Positions 44,716 to 54,420 of a stretch of DNA of 64,000 nucleotides are shown one piece after another (position 1 is the stretch's first letter; the number at the start of each line of letters is the position of its first letter). Origin of the DNA: Saccopteryx bilineata (lineage: Eukaryota > Chordata > Mammalia > Chiroptera > Emballonuridae). The position numbers were made by a program, and so were the translations under genes. The notes under the pieces were generated by a model that saw only the letters and a program-made list of their open reading frames with translations, was not told the origin of the DNA and did no database searches. The stretch spans positions 387,824,558-387,888,557 of the forward strand of contig NC_089490.1 in NCBI RefSeq assembly GCF_036850765.1, given 5' to 3'.

Positions 44716-45079
44716 TCCTCCTCTAAAATGTTGTTGGTACTTGATGAAGTGCAACATAGATAGTTCATAAATAGTTGGTAACTGTCTGTTGGATGCAGCA
44801 TGTTGGGGAAGGGGCCCCCAAAGATCAGTAAGACAGGGGCTTGGGTTTTCTAGCCTTAGCCATCACGAGCCCATGACAGGTGAACCTGTGCTAGGCCTGT
44901 TCAGGGGTGGGGGCCCAAGGAGCCAGGCTCTTTCCCAAGAAATGTAGCTGCTGACCTGCAACACCCGTGGTGTCCACATCGACAGCCTCAGACTTGCCTG
45001 GACATCTAAAGAAAATTGGCAAAGGTATCCTTTTTTTCTGTCACTCATTCCACTATAAAAAAAAAAAATCTCTTTAACT
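44716..45079. other. Unassigned sequence
   Basis: No gene or repeat; A run at 45056-45068. Confidence 0.45.
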
Positions 45080-45425
45080 TGTCTTGGGACTGGAAGAACA
45101 CTTAGATTCTACACACTCTCAATTCAACAATTTTGGGAGCATTGACCAAATCATTGAAGAAGTCTTTGGCAGATCTGAATCAAACAAAGTGTCCTTTGAC
45201 ACGTCCGGGGTGGGAAATGGCATCGGCAGTCGGCGGCGTGTGGCACACCAGATGACGTCAGGTGGAACGCACGGGAACTAGAACGCTTCTCATTTTAATG
45301 GTTATGTAGTTATTTGAACGAGTATTTGATGAAGTATATTTAAATCGTCACACCCACAGTTTCCTAGATGGTGTAACTTAAGACTAAGGCTAAGTTTAAA
45401 AACTGAGTAGGTTTTAAGTCATTCA
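45080..45425. promoter_or_regulatory. Repeat-free block with a palindromic CRE
   Basis: TGACGTCA, the full cAMP-response palindrome, lies at 45253-45260. The surrounding 'caacaattttgggagcattg', 'gtatttgatgaagtatattt' and similar sequence matches no repeat I know. A 65-codon plus frame (45084-45281) covers the left part; I do not recognise it. Confidence 0.35.
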
Positions 45426-45554
45426 AAAGAACAAGACGTCAGTGAAAAACAGAGCGGGGGGAATGTGGACCAGGTAACACGAGTGAACGCAGCGTGCAGT
45501 GGCTGTGGATATTGCCAATATGGTGAAGGGGTTGTGGTTTGGGGACACTAGTGG

Positions 45555-45690
45555 GGTGGATTAGAGCGATTGGCGTTGATACCTGGGTTTGAATCTCAGC
45601 TGCATTGCTTACTGGCTTGGGAACCTCAGTCAAGTTAGTTAGTGCCTTGGAGCCTCAGTTTCCCCATCTGTAAACTGGGGGTGGTAGGAG
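45555..45690 (+). mobile_element. MIR SINE fragment
   Basis: 'cctgggtttgaatctcagct', 'gcattgcttactggcttggg' and 'gtttccccatctgtaaactg' (45658-45677) are MIR words. Confidence 0.92.
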
Positions 45691-45994
45691 GAGGCCCCGT
45701 GGCACAGAGTCATTCCTGTGGGGTGTGGAGCACTGGGCATGGAAGGAGAGTCGATATAGGCTGAATATGGCTGTCAAATCAGAGATGCCTCTAATGGGAT
45801 CCGGATTGGAAGACAGACTCAGAGAGGGGACCGTGTGGGGCTGGCTGGGCTTCAGGACTCTGAGCCGTGGGAGTCCCCTAGAATGCTTGACCCCGGGGGG
45901 TATCCTGGGAAGCGGCTCCTGCAAGTTTGAGGCTGGAATGGCACTAGGAGGAGATACTGTTCTAGTCATTCAGGAGGCTTCAGTTTGTTTTAAC
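45691..45994. other. Unassigned sequence
   Basis: Nothing recognisable; frames on both strands have no known product. Confidence 0.45.
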
Positions 45995-46165
45995 TCTGTG
46001 TGCCAGGTGCTTCACTTGAATTTTCATGGCTTCTGCAACCACCTCATGAGAAAAGTGATGTTATTCCCATTTTACAGATGAAGGCACTGAGGCTCAGAGA
46101 AGTAAAGGTACTTGTCCAAGGTCTTCTAGTTAGAAGAAGTGGAGGGAGGATTAGAAACCTCCACT
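45995..46165 (-). mobile_element. MIR SINE, antisense
   Basis: 'gtgccaggtgcttcacttga', 'cccattttacagatgaaggc' (46067-46086) and 'actgaggctcagagaagtaa' run through reversed MIR. Confidence 0.92.
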
Positions 46166-46829
46166 GTCTTTCTCTATCCAGCACGGTGCTGCTACTGCCC
46201 AAGGGACTGCTGTCTCTGAGCCTGTGTCCAGAGAACAGCTGTAACGATGGACAGACCTGATGCAGGAGAGGAGACAGGAAATTGACTGGGAAATCCTGTC
46301 CGTCTTTATACACAAGGAAGGATCCCCTAGGTAAGGGCATCCCACAGGCTGATGATATTCTTCATTTCACCTGTCTTTCCAGAAAGGAGACACTGGGGCT
46401 TATCGCCCGATCTTTTGACTTTCACATTTTCTCAGCAGCTAGGAGCCGGTAATACTGTCTAGAGGCATTCTCTAAAGAGCACAGGGGCGGGGAGTGGGGG
46501 ATGTAGTCTCATGGGATTAAAAAGCAATTTGAACATGAAATTACTCCTGGGGCCTGGCAGCTACACGGGGAGAGAGATATAATTTGACATTTCTTGGAAA
46601 TTGATATTTGCATTTCTCCAGTGGGCCCGGGTGTGTGGACCGTGGTTGAGATGACTCCCGACTGCCCTTATTCACACAGGGCTCCCATTGCCACGTGCAC
46701 TTTTGCCGGACAACAGGCCCCAGTTAGTCTGGCATTCGGGTCTACTGTAGTTCACTCTGTATCTCTTTTGAACTCTGTGTCTTAACTTCTTGCCATCCCT
46801 GTACACTACTACACAGGCAGAGACCACGG
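46166..46829. other. Unassigned sequence
   Basis: No gene or repeat is clear. Confidence 0.45.
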
Positions 46830-47070
46830 TAATAGTAAGAGTTAGTGCTAATCATATAGTGATGACCATGTATCAGGCCATGTTGTAAGCCCTTCACATG
46901 ACCTCAGTTACTTAATCCTCAGCACAGACCTTTGAAGCAAGTATGGTTAGCCTCGTTTTATAAATGGAGCACAGAGAGGTTAGGTGACTTGCACAAGGTC
47001 ACACAGCTCAGCCAGGGCAGAAGCAGGATTAGAACCAGAGTCTGCCATCTTAACAAACACTGTGCCATAG
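46830..47070 (-). mobile_element. MIR SINE, antisense, nearly complete
   Basis: 'tatcaggccatgttgtaagc', 'cctcgttttataaatggagc', 'aggttaggtgacttgcacaa' and 'ggtcacacagctcagccagg' (46997-47016) extend over most of MIR. Confidence 0.93.
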
Positions 47071-47149
47071 TGAGTTTCTTTGACACCAAACCCAGCATAG
47101 CCTGGGCAGACGTCTATCACTGAGTTTCTAAGACTTGAGAGTACTCGTT

Positions 47150-47275
47150 TATTTCCCTAGTTCTCTTTCCTGCAAGTTCTTTGAAGGTGGGGTATGGGTT
47201 TATTCAGTTCTACTTCCCTGGAACTCAGGATGGCACTGGGCCCATGGCGACATTCGATGATGTTGAATGTGAAGT
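47150..47275 (+). mobile_element. L2 3' end fragment
   Basis: 'gcaagttctttgaaggtggg', 'cctggaactcaggatggcac' and 'tgggcccatggcgacattcgatgatgttgaatg' follow the L2 3' terminus. Confidence 0.65.
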
Positions 47276-47507
47276 TCACTTTCAGGGAAATTTATATCAG
47301 CAGGTGCCCAGAAATCAGGAAGAGGCCCTTTGAGAAGCAGAGAGCAGCTGCTTGGTGAGACGGGGGGCAGAATGACCCAGCTCCTTGCTCGATGCTGAGC
47401 TAACGCAGAGGAGTGTTTGTGAATCTGGAGGGGGTTGGTGCTTAGTGTTCATCTTGAGATGCGTTGAGCATAGCTTTGCCCGCTCTCCTGAACAACGGTA
47501 CTGGCAC

Positions 47508-47692
47508 GGCAGTGAGGCGTTATGGTTAGAGCAGCCTGGGATGGAAACCTGGCTTTGCCTATGATTTTCTTTAAACCTCACCTTCCTCTTCTGTAAAATG
47601 GGTTTGTTACGAGGATTAATGAGGCACAGTGAAAAGTGCTCAGCACAGTAACTGGACCCCTAAGTCCTCAATAAATGTTAGTTTATCTCACA
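47508..47692 (+). mobile_element. MIR SINE fragment
   Basis: 'tggaaacctggctttgccta', 'cttcctcttctgtaaaatgg' (47582-47601) and 'agtgctcagcacagtaactgg' with 'aataaatgttag' show core and tail. Confidence 0.92.
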
Positions 47693-47734
47693 CTTTCAAA
47701 GTCGGTTTCCCGGACAGCACCTGCTGGACCCCCA

Positions 47735-47855
47735 CACAGCTGGCCAAGGCCCCGTTTTATAGAGGAGGAAACTGAAGCAGGGAGACCACAGAAGCGATTG
47801 CTGAGGTCCAGGGTTAGACAGAGAGAGCGCGAAAGCAGGGTCAGGACTGACTCGG
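47735..47855 (-). mobile_element. MIR SINE fragment, antisense
   Basis: 'cccgttttatagaggaggaa' and 'actgaagcagggagacc' at about 47751-47787. Confidence 0.75.
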
Positions 47856-47919
47856 ACGCCAGTGCTCCACCCGCACGCCCTGCTGCCTTCGTATCATAAG
47901 AAAAGCTCAGGCTTTCCTT

Positions 47920-48375
47920 AAATTAAAATAATGATAATAAAAATTCATTGAAGTGAAATTCATGTAACAGAAAATCAACCATTTAAAGTGAACAAATTCG
48001 TTGGCGTTCGGTTCATTCACCACGTCTCCGGTTCTAAAACATTTCCAGCCTTCCAAAGTAAAACACTTGCCCATGAAGCGGCTTCCCCCCCTTCCTGCAG
48101 TGCCTGGATCCGCTTTCCCTCTCTGTGGATTCTCCTGATCTGGATATCGCTCATCAATGGCATCGTACAATATGCAGCTTTTTACGCCTGGCTTCTTTCA
48201 CTTAGCGTAATGTTTCTGAGGTTCAGCCACACCGTGGCATGTGTCAGGACCTCCTCTCTTTATGGCTGAGTAGTATGCCATTGTATGGCTGTCCCGTGAC
48301 TGGTTTACCCACCCATCTCTGTTGATGCACATTTGGGTTGTTTCCACCCTTTGGCTATTGTGCGTACATTTTCTT
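47920..48375 (-). mobile_element. L1 3' UTR fragment, antisense
   Basis: 'ttcattgaagtgaaattcat' (47945-47964), 'aatcaaccatttaaagtgaa', 'cgcctggcttctttcactta', 'gcgtaatgtttctgaggttcag', 'tggctgagtagtatgccatt' and 'ttgggttgtttccacccttt' are reversed L1 3' UTR words of an old subfamily. Confidence 0.9.
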
Positions 48376-48604
48376 ATTTGAGTACCTATTTTACAATTTG
48401 GGGGATATACACGCCTTTTCCTAAAATGTTAAAAGAATAGGCAGAGGCATCATTTCTTAATATTACTAAACCAGCGGGTATTTATAATTAAAGAATTTGG
48501 TTAATATCTGTCTCATCCCCCCCAAATAACAGACTTCTGGTTCTATAAATTTAGTTTAAGTACCTCCACTTCCCTGGTCAATAATTGGAGTTTTAAATAT
48601 ATAC
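48376..48604. other. Unassigned AT-rich sequence
   Basis: May extend the L1 but no clear words. Confidence 0.4.
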
Positions 48605-48657
48605 GTGCACGTGTGTGTGCACGCGTGCACACATATACACACACACACACACACACA
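48605..48657. repeat. GT/CA microsatellite with palindromic start
   Basis: Alternating 'cgtgcacgtgtgtgtgcacg' passes into a CA tract; purine-pyrimidine alternation runs through the whole unit. Confidence 0.9.
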
Positions 48658-49292
48658 AGCTCACACGCATGCCTGTGCCTTCTCACCCCATAGCCACCGC
48701 TTTTCCACTGGGGGCCGTCCAGCTGAGAGACCGTGTGGCTGTGGATGGTGATTGACAAGATCTCCATTAGGCACTCAGCACCATCGGAGGGGTGTGAGAA
48801 AGGGAGAAAGGCATGCTCTATAATTTGCCTTAGAGGTAGAGTAAAAAATACAAGCTCAGTTAGTCTCTAGTGATAAACTTGATGGCATGTGCCATGTTTT
48901 ATGCTGTTTTAGAAACATTTTCTTTAGCTCCAAGTGTAAAATTTGGGACTCTGCAAATATTTGTGCAGTGAATTAATCACAGCGCTATTTTGACGTGCTG
49001 ACAAGCTCCTTAATGAAGACGGCCGCTGTGCATGAAATAGGGAACCCCCAGATGGAGAATAGAAGGGTTAGCTCTCTTCCCAGGATGATAACGGTCACAG
49101 TTAACCCCATGAATGAGCAGGGCCAGCAACACATGCTTTGCTATTGGCCTGTCTCTTCATGTTGCACCAGTTGGAAACTCCACTCTCAGTGATTAATCAA
49201 AACAAGCTTCCCCAAGCTTTACCAGGTGGGCCATCTGGCTGGGGCACCTTCTGTCCTCCACAACCAGGCCGCAGGCCTACCCCAGACAAACA
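48658..49292. other. Unassigned; candidate conserved block at 48955-49225
   Basis: The block contains 'gtgaattaatcacagcgcta', 'tgacaagctccttaatgaag' and 'cagtgattaatcaaaacaag' and no repeat words. The two ATTAATCA words (about 48972 and 49192) are bicoid/OTX-like. Confidence 0.4.
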
Positions 49293-49294
49293 GC

Positions 49295-49480
49295 ATGTAC
49301 TTTGCAGATCTGTAGACCCGGGCTCTAATTCCACCTGGCCCCTTCAAGGCTGTGTGACCTTGGATAAATAACTTAACCTCTCTGGGCCTCAGTTCCCTCA
49401 TGAGGTTTCAGTAATCGTGAAATGAAAATGAACTCAAGCTTGTAATGAGCTTAGCGAGGTGTCTGGCATGCATTAGGGGC
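49295..49480 (+). mobile_element. MIR SINE, nearly complete
   Basis: 'gctgtgtgaccttggataaa', 'taacttaacctctctgggcc' and 'tcagttccctcatgaggttt' at 49350-49408, with a tail 'gaggtgtctggcatgcatta'. Confidence 0.95.
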
Positions 49481-50402
49481 TCAGTTCTGGCATTTTTGTT
49501 AAGGTGTCCTTCCTGCAGGAGACAGACATTTGCTGTTTCTGATGTATGGTAGAAGCTGTGGCTGCACTAAAGAACTCCTCTGCTTTCGTGGAGGGCGGTC
49601 TCAGGAAAATAATCAGAGTCACAGAGGGTGAGCCCCATGCTGCTGGAGCACAGACCAGGAGCAGCAAGCCCTGACAGGGGCTGTGGACCCATCTTCACAG
49701 AGAGGGACTCCCTAATCTGGTTCCTAAAGGATGAGAGTAGTTTACCTGGCGGAGAAGGTGGGGCCCTCCCAGCGAGGGTTCAGCCTGGGAGGTGTTTCAG
49801 ACAAAGTGGACAGCACAGCCTCAGGGTAGGCTGCTCCAGGTGTGTGCGTGGGGGCGTTTAAGGTAAAATCTGATCATGCTTATTGCATAAAGCCTCAGGT
49901 GAGTTATGAAAATTAGGGGACTAGCAGTTACATTGACTCTTGTACCCTATAGAACCAGAAAGTTTCAGCTTAAAGAGGGAACAAGCAAGGGAGCCCACGG
50001 GAAATGGGGAGCTGAGTAGATGACAAGACGACTTCTTTAGCTGCCCGGCTACCAACCCCACGCCCAAGGGATGCTGGGCATCACTCTCAAGGAACATGCC
50101 AGGTTCATGAAGTAGCTTCATTGGCTAGAGGAGGGGCTGGTGGGTTCTTAGTGTGCAAAGGGGGCATCTGAGGGAGGAAGAGAGGATGCCGTGGGCAGCC
50201 CCCCGGTCAGGGCTGCCGCTGCTGTGGGCAGCAGAGGGCCGCTCTGGTTTCTGGGAATGCCAGCACCTATCAGTGTGCATGCACACACACACCGCATGCA
50301 CAAGGGCATAAATTGCTCATTTTGCTCTGTGACAGAGATAAATCCTCTGTGTGTGTGAGTTAATTAATAAGTGACAGAGCACAGCCCCGTCTCTCTCTTT
50401 AG
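49481..50402. other. Unassigned sequence
   Basis: No gene or repeat recognised. The end (50300-50402) is AT-rich with TTAATTAATAA at 50360-50370. Confidence 0.4.
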
Positions 50403-50579
50403 CGCCCCACACGAGGCCCGCCCTTTTAGACGCCCCACATGCCCCTCACTGCGCAGGAGCTGCTGTTCCTCTCTGCTCAGCTCCCTAACTCCCACAGAGC
50501 AGCCCGAACCTTGGCCGGCTCCAAGCCCCAGGTCTTCCGCTCCTGGCCGCGGCAGCCTGGCCCTTCTTTCTTCTACAAG
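50403..50579 (+). other. Weak candidate exon (177 nt)
   Basis: A pyrimidine tract ending in AG at 50401-50402 precedes, and CAAG/GTAGGA with GT at 50580-50581 follows. One of the three frames is open throughout and the length is a multiple of three. I do not recognise the encoded Ser/Pro/Arg-rich peptide, and such splice words occur often by chance, so this may be nothing or part of a non-coding RNA. Confidence 0.15.
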
Positions 50580-50719
50580 GTAGGAGCTCAGCTGAGCTGC
50601 TTCTAGAGAGATGGCCCCAAGCAGAGAAAGGCCAGCAGAATGCCTGTGGGCAGGGACCTGGCCACTACTTTGAGGACAGACACAAAGGAAGAAAATACAC
50701 TTAGAACGGAGCAGATGCA

Positions 50720-50885
50720 GCCCCTATGCTGGTGTGGCCGCTTGTGATTCCTGTGGGATCTTGGGTGACTCACAGAGCCTCCCTGAGCCTCAGTTTCCAC
50801 AGGGGGTCATAGCACAAGCTGGCATTTGTGGGCTGTGATAATGGACTAAAGTGCCTGGCACAGCCCCAGTGCTGGACACCCAGCC
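50720..50885 (+). mobile_element. MIR SINE fragment
   Basis: 'gggatcttgggtgactcaca', 'ctgagcctcagtttccacag' (50783-50802) and 'agtgcctggcacagccccag' (50850-50869) show core and tail. Confidence 0.88.
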
Positions 50886-51025
50886 TTTGTGGGCACAGTG
50901 AGAGGAAGTTGGAGACAGGTTTACGTTTCTCAGGTTCAGGACAGGTTGCCAAAGGGCTCTTGAAATTTCCACTTAGCAGGTGCTGCTGGGAGAAAGACCA
51001 CTAAGTACTGGCTTTGTGCCGTTCC

Positions 51026-51204
51026 TTTATTTATTCATTTTAGAGAGGAGAGGGGGAGAGAGAGAGAGAGAGAGAGAGAGAAGGGGGGAGGAGCTGGAAG
51101 CATCAACTCCCATATGTGCCTTGGCCAGGCAAGCCCAGGGTTTCAAACCAGCGACCTCAGCATTTCCAGGTCGACGCTTTATCTACTGCGCCACCAGGTC
51201 AGGC
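51026..51204 (-). mobile_element. Short tRNA-derived bat SINE, antisense
   Basis: On the minus strand it begins at 51204 with 'gcctgacctggtggcgcagt', has a B box 'ggtttgaaaccc', then a CT-rich tail and 'aaaatgaataaataaa'. Its GA tract (51043-51082) is the tail. 'ctggctttgtg' (51008-51018) and 'ctagctgtgtg' (51203-51213) may be a decayed target duplication. Confidence 0.9.
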
Positions 51205-51262
51205 TAGCTGTGTGATCTTGAATAAGACCCTAGGTCTTTCTGAACAAGGCCACTTCTAGCAG
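51205..51262 (+). mobile_element. MIR core scrap beside the SINE
   Basis: 'agctgtgtgatcttgaataa' is MIR core. Confidence 0.6.
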
Positions 51263-51314
51263 CAGGGTCCCGGATGCCTGCGTGGCAAATCTACCTCAAG
51301 GGCTGTTATTTTGC

Positions 51315-51341
51315 TGTGTGTGTGTGTGTGTGTGTGTGTGT
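51315..51341. repeat. GT microsatellite
   Basis: Thirteen GT units. Confidence 0.95.
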
Positions 51342-52109
51342 ATGCACAAAGCCTGGCTCTGGGCGGCCTAGGAAGGAGTGTGTGGCCAGAGGACAGTGGC
51401 TCTGGCAGACCATCACGCAGGGTCAGACTGGGCTGGGAATATACCCCTCCTGGGTTTCCCAGATCCATCAGCCTAGCTCTGAACACCTGGGAGGCGAACA
51501 CACCCAAACCCGGAGAAAAGTCTGAGCAACTTGCCCGAGATGTAAAAAAAAAAAAGGAGTCAAGGGCACAGAGACCCTGGGAACAGGCCCTTGGAGATAG
51601 AGCCTTCAGAGATCGTCAAACTTTACAAAGCTGCAAAAACCACTTTTTCAAAGGAAGCCCAAAATAAGAAACAGACAAAAGCAAAGAAGGAGCCCTCAGG
51701 CGGTCTAATTCTTCATTGTGTGGTGGAAAACTCCTCATTGTTTGTGGCGTGTCAGCAGAGCTCCAGGGTGGAGGGTCCAGACTTCATTTCCTTTACCAAT
51801 AAAAATTGTTTTAAAAAAGTTAGGACTGACATCTGCATCTGGTTGACAACCTCTTCCTGTTGCAGAATAAGGACTTAAAAAAAAAAAGGACAGCTACCAT
51901 ATTCCAGCACCATTATTGTAATGAGGAAAGATTTGTCCCCTCCTCACTCGAAATCCGTAGGAAGGACAGAGCTTTACGAGGATGCTCTGCTTCGAGAAAG
52001 CTCTGCCTCACAGTGAGCGCGCTCAGCTGTGTATTTGAAACCTGAAGCAGCAAAGCCGTGGGTGGGAACCCCTTCCAGGCGTTTCTGTTTGTAGTTTGGA
52101 GAGTGTTGA
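51342..52109. other. Unassigned sequence with a purine-rich part
   Basis: A-rich, purine-biased DNA at 51540-51720 gives an open 95-codon plus frame (51591-51878) rich in Lys; I recognise no protein. A strong acceptor-like word 'cctcttcctgttgcag' ends at 51865. No repeat words. Confidence 0.4.
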
Positions 52110-52172
52110 CTTATCCCAACGCCTCATTTTACAGATGTGGAAACTGAGTTCCTGAAAATAGGAAGCTCGTAC
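52110..52172 (-). mobile_element. MIR core scrap, antisense
   Basis: 'ctcattttacagatgtggaa' then 'actgagttcctgaaaatagg' at about 52123-52162. Confidence 0.8.
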
Positions 52173-52299
52173 ATTGAATGACACTTCGTAAGTGTCTGCT
52201 CCAGTGCTATGTACCTGCCCGTGTTAGTACTGGGACTTCAGAGAGAGAGAGTGAGTCCACCCAGGAGGACTGGATCCCGCAGGGAATCAGCATAGAATC

Positions 52300-52665
52300 A
52301 CTCGTTCATTCACTCATTCATAGCGTACTGAACCACAGTAATAGACCAGCTATGAACAGGGACTACAAGAAATAGCCCAATAGGTTTAAAATCTGATGGA
52401 GCAGACAGATAAAGGGAAAACTCAAGAAAGCAAAGAAGTTGACTTTAGAGAGTAAAAGTGACACAAAGATGAAACAGGATAACATGGGACGGTGACAATG
52501 AGGCGGGGTCAGGTGTCTCTTTGATGATGCGATATTTGTGTGAAGACCTGAGCCATCAGGAGAACCTGGCCATGCAAAGAACTGGCAGAAAAACCTTGCA
52601 GCCAGAGGAAATGGCGAGAGCTGAGCTTCTGAAGTAGGAATGGGTGTAGCGTGGGGGGCACGGCA
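52300..52665 (-). mobile_element. L2 LINE region, antisense
   Basis: 'cactcgttcattcactcattcat' at 52299-52321, 'gggaaaactcaagaaagc'-type and 'gtgtgaagacctgagccatc', then 'aagaactggcagaaaaacc' and 'ggaaatggcgagagctgag' follow reversed L2 order. Confidence 0.7.
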
Positions 52666-52680
52666 TCAGGAAGGTGCCAG

Positions 52681-52775
52681 GGTGGCGGCAGGTGTGCTGA
52701 GTGAGGAGGGGCGGGGACAGTGGTGGCGGCAGGTGTGCTGAGTGAGGAGGGGTGGGGACAGTGGTGGCAGCAGGC
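52681..52775. repeat. 41-bp tandem repeat, 2.3 copies
   Basis: Units begin GGTGGCGGCAGGTGTGCTGA at 52681 and 52722; a third partial unit begins at 52763 with one base changed. Confidence 0.93.
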
Positions 52776-53155
52776 ACAGAGACTTTCTCTTACCCTCGGG
52801 GAAGAGAGCCCGGGTCGGCGGTGCTCAGCAGGCAGCCGGGGCTCCCAGAGGCCTTGCCTTGCAGGTCTGCCCACCTGTGTTCCAGCCCGTGACATGGGCC
52901 GGGCACTCCCGGGGGGCCTCTGGCCTGACACATGGTCCTGACACAGGGTTGTATGAGCCGAGGGCTGGGAGTGTCGTTCCCATCATCTCCGTGTCTTCTC
53001 AACCCATCTTTGGTCTGAAACCAAGGGACTGAAGTAAACCTGTTCCCGTTCCCAGAAGGTGACTGAGAATGAAGAGGCCAGAGGTTTAATGAGGGCCGGG
53101 GCTGCTGGACTTGAGGGGCACCCTCTGAATTAGGGCAGGCACCTCCTGCTCCTGG

Positions 53156-53157
<2 letters not shown>
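52776..53157. other. Unassigned GC-rich sequence
   Basis: A 185-codon minus frame (52790-53347) crosses this DNA and the adjoining GT repeat, which it translates as alternating Thr-His; not a gene. Confidence 0.5.
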
Positions 53158-53197
<40 letters not shown>

Positions 53198-53200
53198 TGT
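53158..53200. repeat. GT microsatellite
   Basis: Nineteen or so GT units. Confidence 0.95.
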
Positions 53201-53454
53201 GACATCAGGAGGCTGAGAGGCTACAGTGGCACCAAGGTGGGAATAGGATGGCATGATCCAGGGACATAAAGAAGGCTGGGTGGCTGGAGCAGAGAGAACC
53301 GGGGAGGGGGGACAGCAGACGACGGAGGGTATATCTGAGCTGCACAAGTCAGGGACTGAGGAGACAGGGGAGGCCAGCCCCTTCCTTTCCCCAAGTACGT
53401 CCAGAAAACAAAACCCACGTCAGTGCGAGAAAAGCCGGGAGGTAAAGAAAGCAC
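53201..53454. other. Unassigned sequence
   Basis: Nothing recognisable. Confidence 0.45.
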
Positions 53455-53580
53455 CAGAATCTAGAGACCCGAGTTACTGTCGTGCCTTCCTGTGTGACCT
53501 GGGGCGAGTCTGCTGCCCACTCTGGGCTTCTGCTCTGTGAAAGAAGACTGCCTGCTGGTCTAGAACAGGAAGACAAATAG
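53455..53580 (+). mobile_element. MIR SINE fragment
   Basis: 'gagacccgagttactgtcgt' and 'tcctgtgtgacctggggcga' (53488-53507) are MIR core. Confidence 0.78.
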
Positions 53581-53928
53581 GTTTTCCCGTGAGTGCCGAT
53601 TCCGACCAGGGACACTGGCTGCGGGTGCACCGGGCCAAAAGGACGCTGAGGTCCCTTGCGAGGTGATCATCAGAGTGCTGAAACCGATGAGGGGTACCCG
53701 CACGGGGGAGGATTAGAAGGCCACTGCACGTCTGCCACGCGCTTGCTCTTCCTGGATCACTTGCGACTCAAGTCGGCAGGAGACCACACTGGGTGTGTTT
53801 GTGCTTGTTCTTGTCTTCAGCCTCTGCGTACTCCTCCCTCTGTTCCTCAGCACTGAACGCTGTGTGCGCCCCTGGCACGGACTAACATTAGAGCATAATA
53901 GCAGCTCACATGTTACATTGCCCTAGAG
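53581..53928. other. Unassigned sequence
   Basis: Possibly a short L2 end at 53850-53890 ('gtgtgcgcccctggcacgga'), otherwise nothing. Confidence 0.4.
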
Positions 53929-54261
53929 CAGGGGTCCCCAAACTTTTTACACAGGGGGCCAGTTCACTGTCCCTCAGACCGTTGGAGGGCCGGACTGTAA
54001 AAAAAACTATGAACAAATCCCCATGCACACTGCACATATCTTATTTTAAAGTAAAAACCAAAACGGGAACAAATACAATATTTAAAATAAAGAACAAGTA
54101 AATTTAAATCAACAAACTGACCAGTATTTCAATGAGAAGTATGCTCCTCTCACTGACCACCAATGAAAGAGGTGCCCCTTCCGGAAGTGCTGCGAGGGCC
54201 GGATAAATGGCCTCAGGGGGCCGCATGTGGCCCGCGGGCCTAGAGTTTGCACCAGCCCCTG
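53929..54261 (+). mobile_element. Non-autonomous hAT-type DNA transposon, second copy
   Basis: Opens with CAGGGGTCCCCAAACTTTTT and closes with a diverged 'gtttgcaccagcccctg'. It aligns along its length with the complement of 7692-8055, sharing more than 70 identical consecutive bases in the middle, but lacks about 33 bases near 54145. No 8-base duplication is seen (ccctagag on the left, gtgctcgt on the right). Confidence 0.9.
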
Positions 54262-54264
54262 GTG

Positions 54265-54420
54265 CTCGTAACCTATGGAGTCCTCATGGCAACCGTGGTG
54301 GTGGGTCTTTAAGTCTTCTCTCCATATACCGGGTGTTGAGGCCCAGAGAACTTACTTCTTTCTGGACATGCAGCCAGCGAGGGGCAGAGCTGGAATCGGA
54401 AGCCACCTCCCGGCAAGCAC
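54265..54420 (-). mobile_element. MIR SINE fragment, antisense
   Basis: 'aacctatggagtcctcatgg'-like start, 'gttgaggcccagagaactta' and 'catgcagccagcgaggggca' are reversed MIR, diverged. Confidence 0.6.

Noticed and set aside
52790..53347. 185-codon minus-strand open frame
   Set aside because: It crosses the GT microsatellite, read as alternating Thr-His, and GC-rich DNA.
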